Positions 24,230-33,769 of a stretch of 64,000 bases of DNA are shown piece by piece. The notes beneath the pieces are model-generated. The model worked only from the letters and a program-made list of their open reading frames with translations, searched no databases and was not told where the DNA came from. The stretch is taken from contig JAQMRL010000001.1 of NCBI GenBank assembly GCA_035578175.1, positions 57,001,553 through 57,065,552 on the forward strand. The letters are read 5' to 3'. The position numbers and the translations under genes are program-made. Numbering within the stretch: position 1 is the stretch's first letter; the number at the start of each line of letters is the position of its first letter. Source of the stretch: Catonia carolina (taxonomy: Eukaryota > Arthropoda > Insecta > Hemiptera > Achilidae).

Positions 24230-25606
24230 TTAGTTTAATTTTGAAGCGATGATGGTGAGAAGATTTAGTAGTGTGGCCATTTGCTCTGCTTGTTTCTCAA
24301 TAACTTTTCTCAACTCCTCAAAAGAGTTCTGAAAAAACTTCATATGATCATCTTGCACCGCGAAAGTTGTTGGTCGGCGAGTTGTACCTCGGAGTGCATC
24401 CGCATAAGTCTCATGAACAGGAGCGTGCGTATCCTGGTCTTTAGGAGGCCCAGTGGTTCGTTCATTTTCAGAAGGTTTAGTCTGCAAAGATGAAATGTTT
24501 CGTTCCCGTAAGGGTGGAAATCGTCGTTTCTTTATATCTCTGTAGACCTCACATCCCTTATAATTAGCTGGGTGGACTCCTTGGCATAACGCGCATTTTG
24601 CTGGTGTGTCGTTACGTTTTCTGCATTCGGATGTTTCGTGGTTATCGCCACATTTAACACATCGAAAAGGCCGCGAGCAATAGGATCTTGAATGACCATA
24701 TCTCTGGCAGCGTTTACATTGGATTATTTCTCGTTTATTGTATGGAGCTTCAAACTGAATCTTGGCGTTTTGGAGAAATTCAATTTTGTAGACATCCTTG
24801 TTGTTGCCAGCAGGTTCCAGGTCTACATAAAATAATGATAACGGTTCCTTGGTGACCTTATGAAGTATGTTGCAGATATTTCGTACCTGATGACCGTAAC
24901 TTTGTAGTTCTTGTTTAATTTCAACCACATCCATCGAGTGATGCACATGCCGTAAAACTACTCGAAATGCGCGGTTTTGTTTCAATTGGTATGTGTGAAA
25001 ATCTATTGTTGATTTCCGAAGATTATCAACTATGTGAAAATAAACGTGACTACTATTCGCGTTAATTTTCATATAGTTCCGCGACAATATTTTATATATA
25101 TAATCCTTCGAATTTACATTATCGCCCTGAATAATTCGTGTCATCTGAGGCACACTACTAATACTCGGAATGAATATAGGAGGAGGTTTCGGTTCAGACG
25201 GCGTTAACTCTTCCTCCATGTCAGAGTTATCTGTTAATGGATCAAATGAATTTTTCGTGTTAACACAATTTTCTCCAATTTTTTTAAATGCATGTAATTC
25301 GTTGGAATGTTTTTCTGCCTTTCGTTTTTTATTCCTTGCTTCCACCGTTTTGAAACTTTCCTGTGCGCTGACAGGTACGTCATCAATTTGACCCGTTCGT
25401 TTATGAGTCACAGTTCGTTGGCTCCGCCGTAATCGTGTATCCTCGGATAAGATCGGGAAGATCTGCTGAGAAGAACCAGCTGATCCAGTGCCTTCTGTAT
25501 TTCGTAAACCGATGTCAGGTTGAAGTTGTTCATTAAACACGGCTAAATTTGCCGATGACGATAAAGAAGAAGAAGAAGAAGAAGAAGAAGAAGAATTCAA
25601 AGCCAT
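24230..25606 (-). CDS. LINE ORF1: gag-like zinc-knuckle protein
   Basis: 458 codons, apparently intact. Residues 5-18 are almost all serine, encoded by a TCT/TCC-type microsatellite (GAA run on the plus strand, about 25565-25598). A basic stretch follows (RNKKRKAEK, 91-99). From about 213 comes the region seen before the knuckles in Jockey-type ORF1 (FRVVLRHVHHSMDVVEIKQEL). Three zinc knuckles then follow: C297-x2-C-x4-H-x4-C310, C316-x2-C-x3-H-x4-C328 and C338-x2-C-x3-H-x6-C352. Proteins of this type bind the element RNA and form ribonucleoprotein particles. The C-terminus (about 420-450) is probably coiled. Two plus-strand open frames inside are shadows. Confidence 0.92.
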   Translation of the reverse strand: MALNSSSSSSSSSSLSSSANLAVFNEQLQPDIGLRNTEGTGSAGSSQQIFPILSEDTRLRRSQRTVTHKRTGQIDDVPVSAQESFKTVEARNKKRKAEKHSNELHAFKKIGENCVNTKNSFDPLTDNSDMEEELTPSEPKPPPIFIPSISSVPQMTRIIQGDNVNSKDYIYKILSRNYMKINANSSHVYFHIVDNLRKSTIDFHTYQLKQNRAFRVVLRHVHHSMDVVEIKQELQSYGHQVRNICNILHKVTKEPLSLFYVDLEPAGNNKDVYKIEFLQNAKIQFEAPYNKREIIQCKRCQRYGHSRSYCSRPFRCVKCGDNHETSECRKRNDTPAKCALCQGVHPANYKGCEVYRDIKKRRFPPLRERNISSLQTKPSENERTTGPPKDQDTHAPVHETYADALRGTTRRPTTFAVQDDHMKFFQNSFEELRKVIEKQAEQMATLLNLLTIIASKLN

Positions 25607-25837
25607 TACAGAAAAATTATAACTTAACCTATTAAAGTGCTACAAAATAACACAATAAAAAATATGTATATATATAATAGTCCTTTAAGAGAAACAAAAA
25701 ATAATAATTAACTCACATTTTAAATTCAAGTAAGTAACACTTCAAAATGAAAACAAACCGAATAACAAAGTATTTTACAAAAATATCAGGAACGATAAAC
25801 AACGCACTGCACCTAACTCGAACCGGAAATCGGATCC
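25607..25837 (-). promoter_or_regulatory. LINE 5' UTR / internal promoter region
   Basis: 231 bp between the 5' end marked by the duplication and the ORF1 ATG. The first bases on the minus strand (GGATCCGATTTCCGGTTCG then AGTTAGGTGCAGTGCG) are GC-richer than the rest. Jockey-type elements carry an internal pol II promoter here; no precise core motif is claimed. Confidence 0.55.
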
Positions 25838-25848
25838 GAAAAATTAGT
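25838..25848. repeat. Target-site duplication, right copy
   Basis: GAAAAATTAGT, identical to 21191-21201, at the 5' end of the LINE. Confidence 0.85.
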
Positions 25849-26845
25849 AAACATGTTTTATCACCCTCTTGTTTGACAGTCATAAGTTTAACTAGTCTTC
25901 CAGTGAAAATATAGTATGTTACTAGCTGGTTAAATATTACTGATATTACTTTAAATATATTACTATTAATATTATTGATATTATTGATAATGACTGAAAA
26001 AATATAATTGTGAGCACAATTGTGAGGAATAAAGAGCTTTTACCAAACCTTCAGTCATAAAAAAGTGAATTTCATAAAATTAAAATAGTTTATGTATTGA
26101 CTATATTACTTTAAGTGACAATGATATTTTAGAATACATGTAAAAGAATAGATTCATTATTTAATTTGATGGAAGTCACTTCATGTCAGGTAAATAAGAG
26201 ATTTTGTCAAGTTTAGAGAAGTTCAAGTAGAGAAACAGTCAACTGAACAAAAAAGGTTGATATATATTATATCGTATTTACTTTATTTTAGAATGCGAAG
26301 CGTTAGCCTATTAGTATTGAAAGGGTAACCGGCTCTTTGAAAAGAGCATTGCTCAAAGTTACAAAATGTTGATTCCTAAAAGTTTCAATGGACCGTTCGT
26401 TTGAACTTATTCCATTATTGTACCGAACATTTTCCGGTCTCTTTTTTAAAATGTTGGTAAAGACAATATTGTCTTTTAAAAATGTTTTATGTTTACAGTA
26501 AAACATATATTTTCAATCTGAGGACTTAACAGTTTTGTAAAATGTTCTATTGCAAATAACATATAAAGAGGTAGAATGTAACAGGCTACTGCACTGCAAC
26601 AATTGTATGAGAATTAGAGTAGACATTTTACTCAGGTCTCTAATGGAAGTATTGATTTCTATCACTAACTTTAAAAGAAACTGTTAAAATGGATTTGATT
26701 TATTAACTACATAAAACTTATACAACTTCACATTATTAAGTCTTCATTAATTGGGGAGAAAATTGCAATTTTAAAAGGTAGTTTGAATTTTTTAATTAGT
26801 CAAAGCACTCTCATAATGTAAATTTTCTACTTATGTCTCGTAAAT
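25849..26845. other. No gene seen
   Basis: AT-rich unique sequence. Its first bases are the continuation of the pre-insertion site. Confidence 0.55.
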
Positions 26846-26969
26846 TTTTCTTAATTTATTTAAAATCACATCTAAATCTTCATCATTAGCGACTACTTTT
26901 GGTAGTCAACAGGTTTGAATGTCTAATAATTTTCTAGTCCCTATCTAGGAATCGAAACCAGGACCTTTG

Positions 26970-26980
26970 CAGTGTAGGAC
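26970..26980. repeat. SINE target-site duplication, left copy
   Basis: CAGTGTAGGAC, identical to 27167-27177. Confidence 0.9.
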
Positions 26981-27166
26981 TTTTTTTTTTTTTTTTTTTT
27001 TGTTTAACGTCCGACTGTTTTGCAAATTGCCGCTAATGCAGACGGTGAAGGATGAAATGAATTTTTTGTAACGTATGAAAAAATGCCATGCCCGAGTGGG
27101 ATTCGAACCCAAGACCGCGTGATGAGAGGCGAGCACGTTACCAACATCGCCAACGCGGCCGGCACA
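26981..27166 (-). mobile_element. tRNA-derived SINE (family B), complete
   Basis: 186 bp. On the minus strand it starts GTGCCGGCCGCGTTGGCG, has an A-box-like GGCGATGTTGGTAACGTG and a B box GGGTTCGAATCCC, a body with GCATGGCATTTTTTCATACG, a 3' block AAAACAGTCGGACGTTAAAC, and a 21-nt poly(A) (T run 26981-27001). The head and the 3' block differ from family A, so it probably uses a different partner LINE. Flanked by a perfect 11-bp duplication. A 60-codon and a 63-codon minus-strand frame here are shadows. Confidence 0.92.
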
Positions 27167-27177
27167 CAGTGTAGGAC
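27167..27177. repeat. SINE target-site duplication, right copy
   Basis: CAGTGTAGGAC, at the 5' end of the inserted family B SINE. Confidence 0.9.
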
Positions 27178-27209
27178 GCTAACCACTGGGATATGAAGGC
27201 GACCAATTC

Positions 27210-29040
27210 GTGAATTTTAGCTTATTGTTTACAACGCACTTTTTTCATAATACATACTGTTCCCACCAAAAATATGTTCTTTAAATGGTAGTATTCTCTT
27301 TTTCTGACTATTCTGTCTGTACTAGTTTACACCACATGTTAACAGCATTCATATCGTCGCCCTGGATGTACTTTAAAATTTGTTCTTAGTAGATCAATTG
27401 TTATTTTGCTGGGTAAAAACCATTTTTAAATGAGAGTAATTCTAGTCATATGATACCAATATAAAAAATAAAGATCATAAACTTATAAATGGAACTTCTG
27501 GGAAATTTTTTTGAGAAGTTGAACGAGTCTTCATTTACAAAAAATATGTCGAAAAATTAAACATATGAAATCTATTTATGGTTAGGAAATAAATTTTTTG
27601 AGATCAATGAAACTAGACAAAAATGTCAAAAAGTTTTTTTTATACAGAAATTGAAGTCTTCTTTATAATATTGCTTTTACGTGTGAATGTATGGAAGCGT
27701 GTACGCGTGAGTTTCTATTTTACTAACGGTACCTTTGCGTATAATGTTTAGTCATAATATCTACATTTAGTTGTTTGCTTATTCCAAAAACCATTTTTGA
27801 TTTTTGTGTTTCATCTCTTATTTCGGTTATCTTGATTTCAATTCATTATATCTGTAAATTCCCTTCAAAGTCTTATCATTGAATCGTATTCTCCGCCAAG
27901 CCATTATGTAAATTATTACTAATTTTCCTCGTTTTAATAACAAGTCGTTATACATAGACAGTTGTTATACTGTTAAGAATAAAATAAGGAAAAAATATAA
28001 TACTTCTTAAAATCATATATACTTCTAAAAAAAATATATACTCATAACACTTCTAAAAAAATATTTACTTCTTTCACAGCTTCATAGAAGCCTAGATTAT
28101 TTTACCACCAAACGTTTCGACATAAACACACTTTTGACTTGCAGTTAGAACTGCATACAATAACGTATACCACATGACCAGAAGTGTAAGATTCTTAAAA
28201 TTACGCATCAAGTAATCACGGATATTAAGAAAACTGTTTTACGTTTAGATAGGAAACATTTTTTCACACATCATTTTTCTAATGAACTCTTTCTAAATTT
28301 TTTAAATAAAATCTTTTACGCTTTATGCATGAATAAATACGGAATAACAAAGTATACATACTTAATCGGTGTATTGCACTATAAACATGTATTGTATTTG
28401 TTTGGGGGTTATATGGATGCGCTGTTTGGATTTAGCAGACAGTGTTAGTGCGTAGGAATATGGTAAACAGCATTTTGTAGAAGTTCGTAATTGAAGGATT
28501 TTAAACAAAATCTGTTTTTAATAAAATGGCGATATTACGTTACTATTCACGCACGAGGAGGGTTGGAATACCATCGGATTTTCTATCGGAAACACTTTTT
28601 TCGTTGAGTAGGGTTTTATCAAAGACTACTAAAACTTATTTGAGTGTGTATTGTAAATCGATGCATTCAATCATATAAGCAGCCAACTACAGCATTCCGG
28701 TATTTGTTTTTTTAAGTATTCAAATGCAAAAAATAAATTCTGCAGATAACATTTTTTTTAAATCTATAAAGCGGAATTTTTATTGGGTGATATGATAAAT
28801 GAATGAATATCAAAATGAATTAGTTAGACTAGAGAGTATAAGAAATTTGAGATTAATGGTTTTACATAAAATATTTCTTAGAGATGTAGGAATACATTAC
28901 GAAGAACTGAAATTTTGATCAATCATTTAATGACCTTATTTTACAAATTTTAGTTGGCCGTCTTGGTGGTATGTGATTGAATGTTGTGTAAAATAGATTG
29001 TTCAGTTATTCTTCTTTATGTACCATATCTTTTAGCATAT
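27210..29040. other. No gene seen
   Basis: AT-rich. A loose tandem array of about 22-nt units (ACTTCTAAAAAAA repeated) lies at about 27998-28075. Confidence 0.5.
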
Positions 29041-29044
29041 TGGT

Positions 29045-29405
29045 AACCACCACATTTTTACTTTATTGGCAGCCAATCTAGAAAGTGGTATACTTGTACC
29101 ACACCAGTTTAGTCGGTGTTTTACGTCAGCAGTTTTCTTCGACATGGGTCACGTTGACCTGTTGTTATCCCTTGATTGGTGTTTTGCCTATATTCTGATT
29201 GGTTTTAACCTACATTTCTGACTTTTAATTATGTGTTCAAATACGTATTCTGATTTGAACGTATTCCGATTTCCTTTGTTCATGATTCCTACAACTCTAA
29301 TGTTCTTATCTAAATGTTGGAGTATTTCGGAGTTGCTGACTTTTCCATCCAAGTTACGGTCAGAACCCTTCTGTAGCAATACATATCAAACAAAGTCGTT
29401 TCATA
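29045..29405 (-). pseudogene. RTE-like reverse transcriptase remnant
   Basis: The minus strand near 29395-29340 reads MYCYRRVLTVTWMEK, then in a shifted frame GKVSNSEILQHLDKNI and VVGIMNKGN (29350-29270). In yet another frame near 29140-29060 it reads LNWCGTSIPLSRLAANKVK. These are the CYRR-L-I-W block and the LR-WFG-S-LFR-A block of the same family as 20700-21200. Frameshifts and stops are numerous. The 73-codon plus-strand and 63-codon minus-strand frames are by-products. Confidence 0.6.
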
Positions 29406-29429
29406 TCATCTCTACTGAAGGTCGATGTT

Positions 29430-30575
29430 TAAACAGCATAGAACAGAATTGAAAACATATGAGCAAAGTAGGCGAATTCATAAGGAAATTTTGAGGTCTA
29501 TACTGCATAATTGCAAAGTCGATAGATCCGAATTCTTCTTAACTGGGATATTAATCGTAACACACCATTACTGTTTAAGAAATGAAATAACTGTTAAAGA
29601 AATTTTGTAGCAAATACAAAATATTTGCTAATGCATTCAGTCGTTGATGAGTAGTAGAGTAGTATTTACTCGCCACATTTTATTAGAAGTTGCGAGAGAG
29701 TATTGCGGTTTTAGGAGAGTTCTTGATTGCTGAGGTAATCGCTTAAATATGTATGCAAGGTTCGTGTAATAAATTACCTACAAGAAATTTACTACAAAAT
29801 TTCTAGCACGTGTAAAATTTATAAAAGATTGTAAAATTTTTAGAATTATTAAAATTCAAGAACGATTCGGTACCTTTCTTAAATCCTAAATATGACAGTC
29901 CTTGTCATTTTATAGAATACGTAAATACCTTGGTAAGCTTTAAAAGTGAGCAAGTTGTAGCAGAAGTTGTACTTTCAACAAAACTAAAGTTTTTTGTTAG
30001 CTAGCTTCAATGGAAAGTTTTTTAGTAATAAGATTTACTGCCATCTGCGCATTTTGTCAACTTTTACAGAAAAACATAATTTTATAAAATTACAGAGTAA
30101 TATCACGAAATATCTTCTTTCTCTTTTTTATTCTTCTTTTAATAAACTTTTCTATTTTAATTTTACATTTCCTCTCAGAGCAATAACTTTCCAACCGTAG
30201 TTTCAATATATACTACCTATTTTAATGTTCTAGCAATTACTGTACCTACCTCTGTACTTTTAACATTGAAAAAGTAACATAAAATTATACTGAATAAAGC
30301 AATAAACATTATTTTCTTGTAATTGTTTAAACACTAACTTCGCTCTTCTTTTTGTTTACTAGAAAAGTGATTTAACTTAACAAATTTAAAGTTATATTTT
30401 AAAATATATTTTACTGTTAAACGACATGTTCCGACTTATATTAAAATAGCGATTATACTTTTACAAGACTTTACAGATAAGATGTGTTAGATTGAAGTAA
30501 TAAATGTTATTAAAATTACTGTATCTATTTAGTTTTACTTTTACAAAAATTTTATTTTAGTTTAACAAAAGGACA
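29430..30575. other. No gene seen
   Basis: AT-rich; nothing recognised. Confidence 0.5.
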
Positions 30576-31880
30576 CAACAACAACAATAATAATAATAAT
30601 AATAATATTTTTTATATATAATGGCTACCACTCACCACTTACAGCTATCCCAACCTCTATGAAAGGAACTAACTGGGAGCGGGGATGACCTACATGAGTT
30701 GAAGTGCAGCAACAGATAGAAATCCTTGAAACGCTGCACTTACCTATCGGGACGTAAATCTAGCGAACGTCAAAAGAAAAAATAGTAACTACATATGCCT
30801 ATAAGCTCATAAGTAAATTTGTGCAGGGATTGGCAATGATACCACACCTACAGCGTGGACAGATAACAAGGAGAAAGAATACAAACACTAATAATAAGAA
30901 AAACAACCAAGCTGACATCCTGGAAAAAAAAGAATTATCAAAACAGGAGTCCTATATGACTTAATAGCGCTGGTAGGCTACTGAGTTCCCAACCAACTTG
31001 TCATGTGGCTGTCCCAACTGGATCAGTCCATCCAACATAATACAATTTTCCTCTTAAACGTTGATGTATTCCTGTTGAATATATCAACCCCGCAACCGTC
31101 AACAACATTCATAATTTGAACGCGTCTCGGCAGGGAAGATATCCGAGTCTTTACCTTGTAGTCCAAACGCCTCTACCCTTCTGGAGTTCGCATATGGCAC
31201 CCTGTACACTACATGCACAATATTGACATCAATAGCTCCATGCATTGCCTTGAATAAAAACATGGCATCTGCTATATCCCGCCTCTTATCCAATGTCAAT
31301 ACACCCAATTAAGTACACTCCTCTTCGTTTGATCACCCGCCTCACACAAGCCACAGCCTCTGCACAGTCTCTGCACAGCCTCAATAAGCTGGTCGGTGTT
31401 TTCTCTATCGTAGTTCAAAAAAACTAAGCATTACTCTAACACCGACCTGACATATGCTTCAAAAAGCCGGAGCAACGTCTCAAGCCACCAAAAACGACGT
31501 CCAACATAAAATATAAGTCCTAAATTTCTCCTAGCTCTGGCAACTATTTTATGTACATGAGCTGCGAAGAGCAACTTGCCGTCGAAGTGTACCTCCAAGT
31601 CACATACGCTTTCAAAACAAGATATAGCCATACCGTTAATTTAATAAGTATGTTTTATGCTCAAAGTTTTCCTCGAATACGTCATTACATTGGTCTTTTT
31701 AAAATTAATAGGAAAGGTCATTGAGAACAGCCCATTCATGGATACCCTTGACATCCTTCTGAAGCACTTTAAACTCATCAGCAGAATTAACTCTTGCGCA
31801 GAGCTTAATATCATCGGAAAATCCGAAGATTTTTGAGTGCAGGCCTTTTTCTATGTCATTTTATAAAAAGGATAAACAGC
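30576..31880 (-). pseudogene. Non-LTR retrotransposon RT remnant with 3' region
   Basis: Minus strand. Near 31870 it reads GPLLFILFIK, then IFGFSDDIKLCARVNSA, in which the FADD motif has become FSDD (31810-31821). Then come VKGIHEWAVLND and a 66-codon open piece (31631-31431) with VCDLEVHFDGKLLF, VHKIVARARRNLG and YVRSVLE. Farther down is a 69-codon piece (31308-31099) with LDKRRDIADAMFLFKAMHG and YRVPYANSRR. This order matches palm, thumb and C-terminal blocks of Jockey-superfamily/R1/CR1-type RTs; the clade is not resolved. Several frameshifts and stops. The segment down to a (GTT)(ATT)n microsatellite at 30576-30608 is plausibly its 3' end. Confidence 0.7.
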
Positions 31881-31985
31881 AGTGGACCAAGAATTAAAAA
31901 TAATAATAACTATTCATAATTGATCTACAGCTAATGTAAAATAATGTTTGTTGTATTTTCGTATTCTGTGTTAATTTTCTTGCAT

Positions 31986-32170
31986 TTTTTTTTTTTTTTT
32001 TGGTTTGGTGTTAAGTCCGACTGTTTTGAAAAACCTTTTAATGTAGACGATGAGAAGGGTGCTACATGAAAATTAGTAATGAAAAAGTGTCAGACCCGAC
32101 TGGAATTCGAGCCCGGAACCACTGGCTTAGAAGTCAGTTGCCCTGATTTGTGATCACCACGGGTCGGCGG
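31986..32170 (-). mobile_element. tRNA-derived SINE (family B)
   Basis: T run at 31986-32001 is the poly(A) tail. Next to it on the minus strand is AAAACAGTCGGACTTAACACC, the same 3' block as in 26981-27166. The head has the B box (GGGCTCGAATTCC) and a diverged A box. No clear duplication was found. It lies just upstream, in plus coordinates, of an RT remnant. Confidence 0.8.
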
Positions 32171-32419
32171 TGTTTGTGTGTGATCAAGGCTGATGAGAGT
32201 TAGAAAACATGAATATCCAGAAGTTGCAAAGTACATAGGAATATTAAAATTAAGTAAAAAAATATTCTGTTTTATTTTTAACTCTTTATTCAACACCTCA
32301 AGTGTATTGTTTAGTGTCTTAAAAAATGTTTTTGCAACCGATTGTAATACATTCTATACATGTGTCAATTGTAATCTTCTTTTTGTAGTCGTTTCTATTT
32401 ATCTTTAATTTACTTTTGC

Positions 32420-32705
32420 AGTTATTCTCGACTTCGTGACCTATACTGTCCATCTACTACAGTATCTTCGAGCCCATTATCTTGTGTAGGATCTTTTCCC
32501 CAAATTTCTTTGCTTCTCTTGTATTATGCCTTCTTGGTCATTCTCAGTCACTCACTCCCATACAGACGCACAGATTTTATCACGGTATTATAATGTTTAA
32601 TCTTTGTTTGTCTTGGGAGTGCTTTCTTTTTATACAAGTGTTGAGTTCCTCGAAGAGCACCGGCTTCGTCTTTCCTCGTCTGTTGTTGTTATTAATAATA
32701 TAAAA
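32420..32705 (-). pseudogene. Reverse transcriptase remnant
   Basis: Minus strand near 32650-32550 reads KALPRQTKIKHYNTVIKS, VRLYGSE, stop. Nearer 32500 a shifted frame reads KKFGEKILHKIMGSK. These resemble the LP-QTK--IY--V--S-L-YGSE-W block and the ERKILRKI-GP block of non-LTR RTs common in arthropods. Plus-strand open frames here (73 and 61 codons) are shadows. Confidence 0.5.
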
Positions 32706-32824
32706 CTGAAATTAATTAGAGGGTATTTTTTTAAAATTAAATCTTTAAATAAATGTTTATTATATTTTAAAGGTTTATCAACTCCTTAGTTAATTAGTTA
32801 TCACTGCAGGTTATGGAACAGTGC

Positions 32825-32935
32825 ATTTTAGCTTATTAAAACTTTAGATCCTAGCCGGGAATCGAACCCGCGACCTTACTTTTTTCAGCTTGACTTAGTC
32901 TAACGATGACACTCCTAAACAGAGCTGGTTTGGAT
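32825..32935 (-). mobile_element. Family A SINE fragment
   Basis: The minus strand has the B box GGGTTCGATTCCC within GCGGGTTCGATTCCCGGCTAGGATC, and a faint A box toward 32930. The 3' body is largely lost. Confidence 0.55.
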
Positions 32936-32939
32936 ACAT

Positions 32940-33580
32940 TTCAATTTACAAAAATGTAAATTAATATCTTTAAAAGACAATAAACATGTTAACTTTTTTA
33001 TATTTGTCCTTTTTTTGTTAATGATAAATAATCTTGAACCGAATATTGCTATTATGATACACTTGTATAAAAACGACATAAAAACACTTAGTTTACACAA
33101 ACACATTCGACAAATGTTCGAGTGTTTATCGAACAAACACTTCTCAAATTCCGAAAGACCTCAAAAATTTGGAATGAGAGATAAGTGTTTATACTTTTTA
33201 TTTCTTTATACTTCCTCTACGTTTTTCTTCCTGCTTTTATGTAATTTCATTTTACTGCTGATTTTACGTCAAATTCTGCCCCTAGAAAGTCTTAAGTTGT
33301 ATACTTTAAATATCGTATTAGTCCCATGTAATGGAATTATATTGTGTTAAAATTTAAAAAAAACGTTTTTAAACTAAACTGATTTTCACAAATGTATTTT
33401 AATAGTTAATAACAAACTTAATGTAGCAAATCATTTCAGTATGTGATACGTATTAGAATCAAGGAAGTTTTTACGGTTTCATTGACAATAGGGTACTCAT
33501 TTTTTATTATTATAATTTATATATATTTATATTATATTATATTTATTGATGAAGGTATGTTATAATGAAAAAAATATTTT
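32940..33580. other. No gene seen
   Basis: AT-rich. The longest open frame (111 codons, 33015-33350 plus) encodes a Phe/Leu/Ile-rich peptide without a motif and is treated as chance. Confidence 0.5.
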
Positions 33581-33586
33581 AAGAGA

Positions 33587-33769
33587 GGCCACCTCCGTAG
33601 CGTTAGAAGTTAGTTAGCGCATCAGCCTGCCACGTGGAGGTCCCGGGTTCAATTCCCGCCCAGGGTCTTGAAATTTTCGCGTGTCAAATACCACAGTTAT
33701 AGTTACATACTTCACCGTGCTCGCTAGTGACCAAGCTGTTGATGTGACTTGAAATAAATAAATAAAATC
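33587..33769 (+). mobile_element. tRNA-derived SINE (family A), complete
   Basis: Starts GGCCACCTCCGTAGCG, A-box-like TTAGTTAGCGCATCAGCC, B box GGGTTCAATTCCC, the body (AGGGTCTTGAAATTTTCGCG) and the tail block TTGATGTGACTTGAAATAAA followed by an A-rich end. It confirms the family A head start seen at 9485 and 10858. Confidence 0.85.

Larger units (their letters stand above)
21201..25837 (-). mobile_element. Full-length Jockey-like non-LTR retrotransposon
   Basis: About 4.64 kb on the minus strand. From its 5' end: a 5' UTR of about 230 bp (25837-25607), ORF1 (25606-24230), ORF2 immediately adjacent (24229-21541, broken), a 3' UTR of about 315 bp and a poly(A) tail (T-rich at 21201-21224). 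The 11-bp GAAAAATTAGT duplication on both sides shows that both ends are intact. Two ORFs with gag-like zinc knuckles, then apurinic-type endonuclease and RT, without RNase H, match the Jockey clade. It inserted into the end of an older RTE-like remnant. The two ORF2 lesions make this copy non-autonomous, but the intact ORF1 and preserved duplication suggest recent arrival. Confidence 0.92.
26850..27204 (-). mobile_element. Family A SINE interrupted by another SINE
   Basis: Two halves of one minus-strand family A copy. The left half (26850-26980) carries the tail block, body and B box (GGTTTCGATTCC on the minus strand). The right half (27178-27204) carries the A box region (CCCAGTGGTTAGCG) and head start. 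The break lies between B and A boxes and is filled by a family B SINE at 26981-27166. Confidence 0.85.

Noticed and set aside
33015..33350. 111-codon open frame, one of the longer ones outside elements
   Set aside because: Composition is Phe/Leu/Ile-rich with no motif or repeat; such lengths are expected by chance given the amount of DNA searched.
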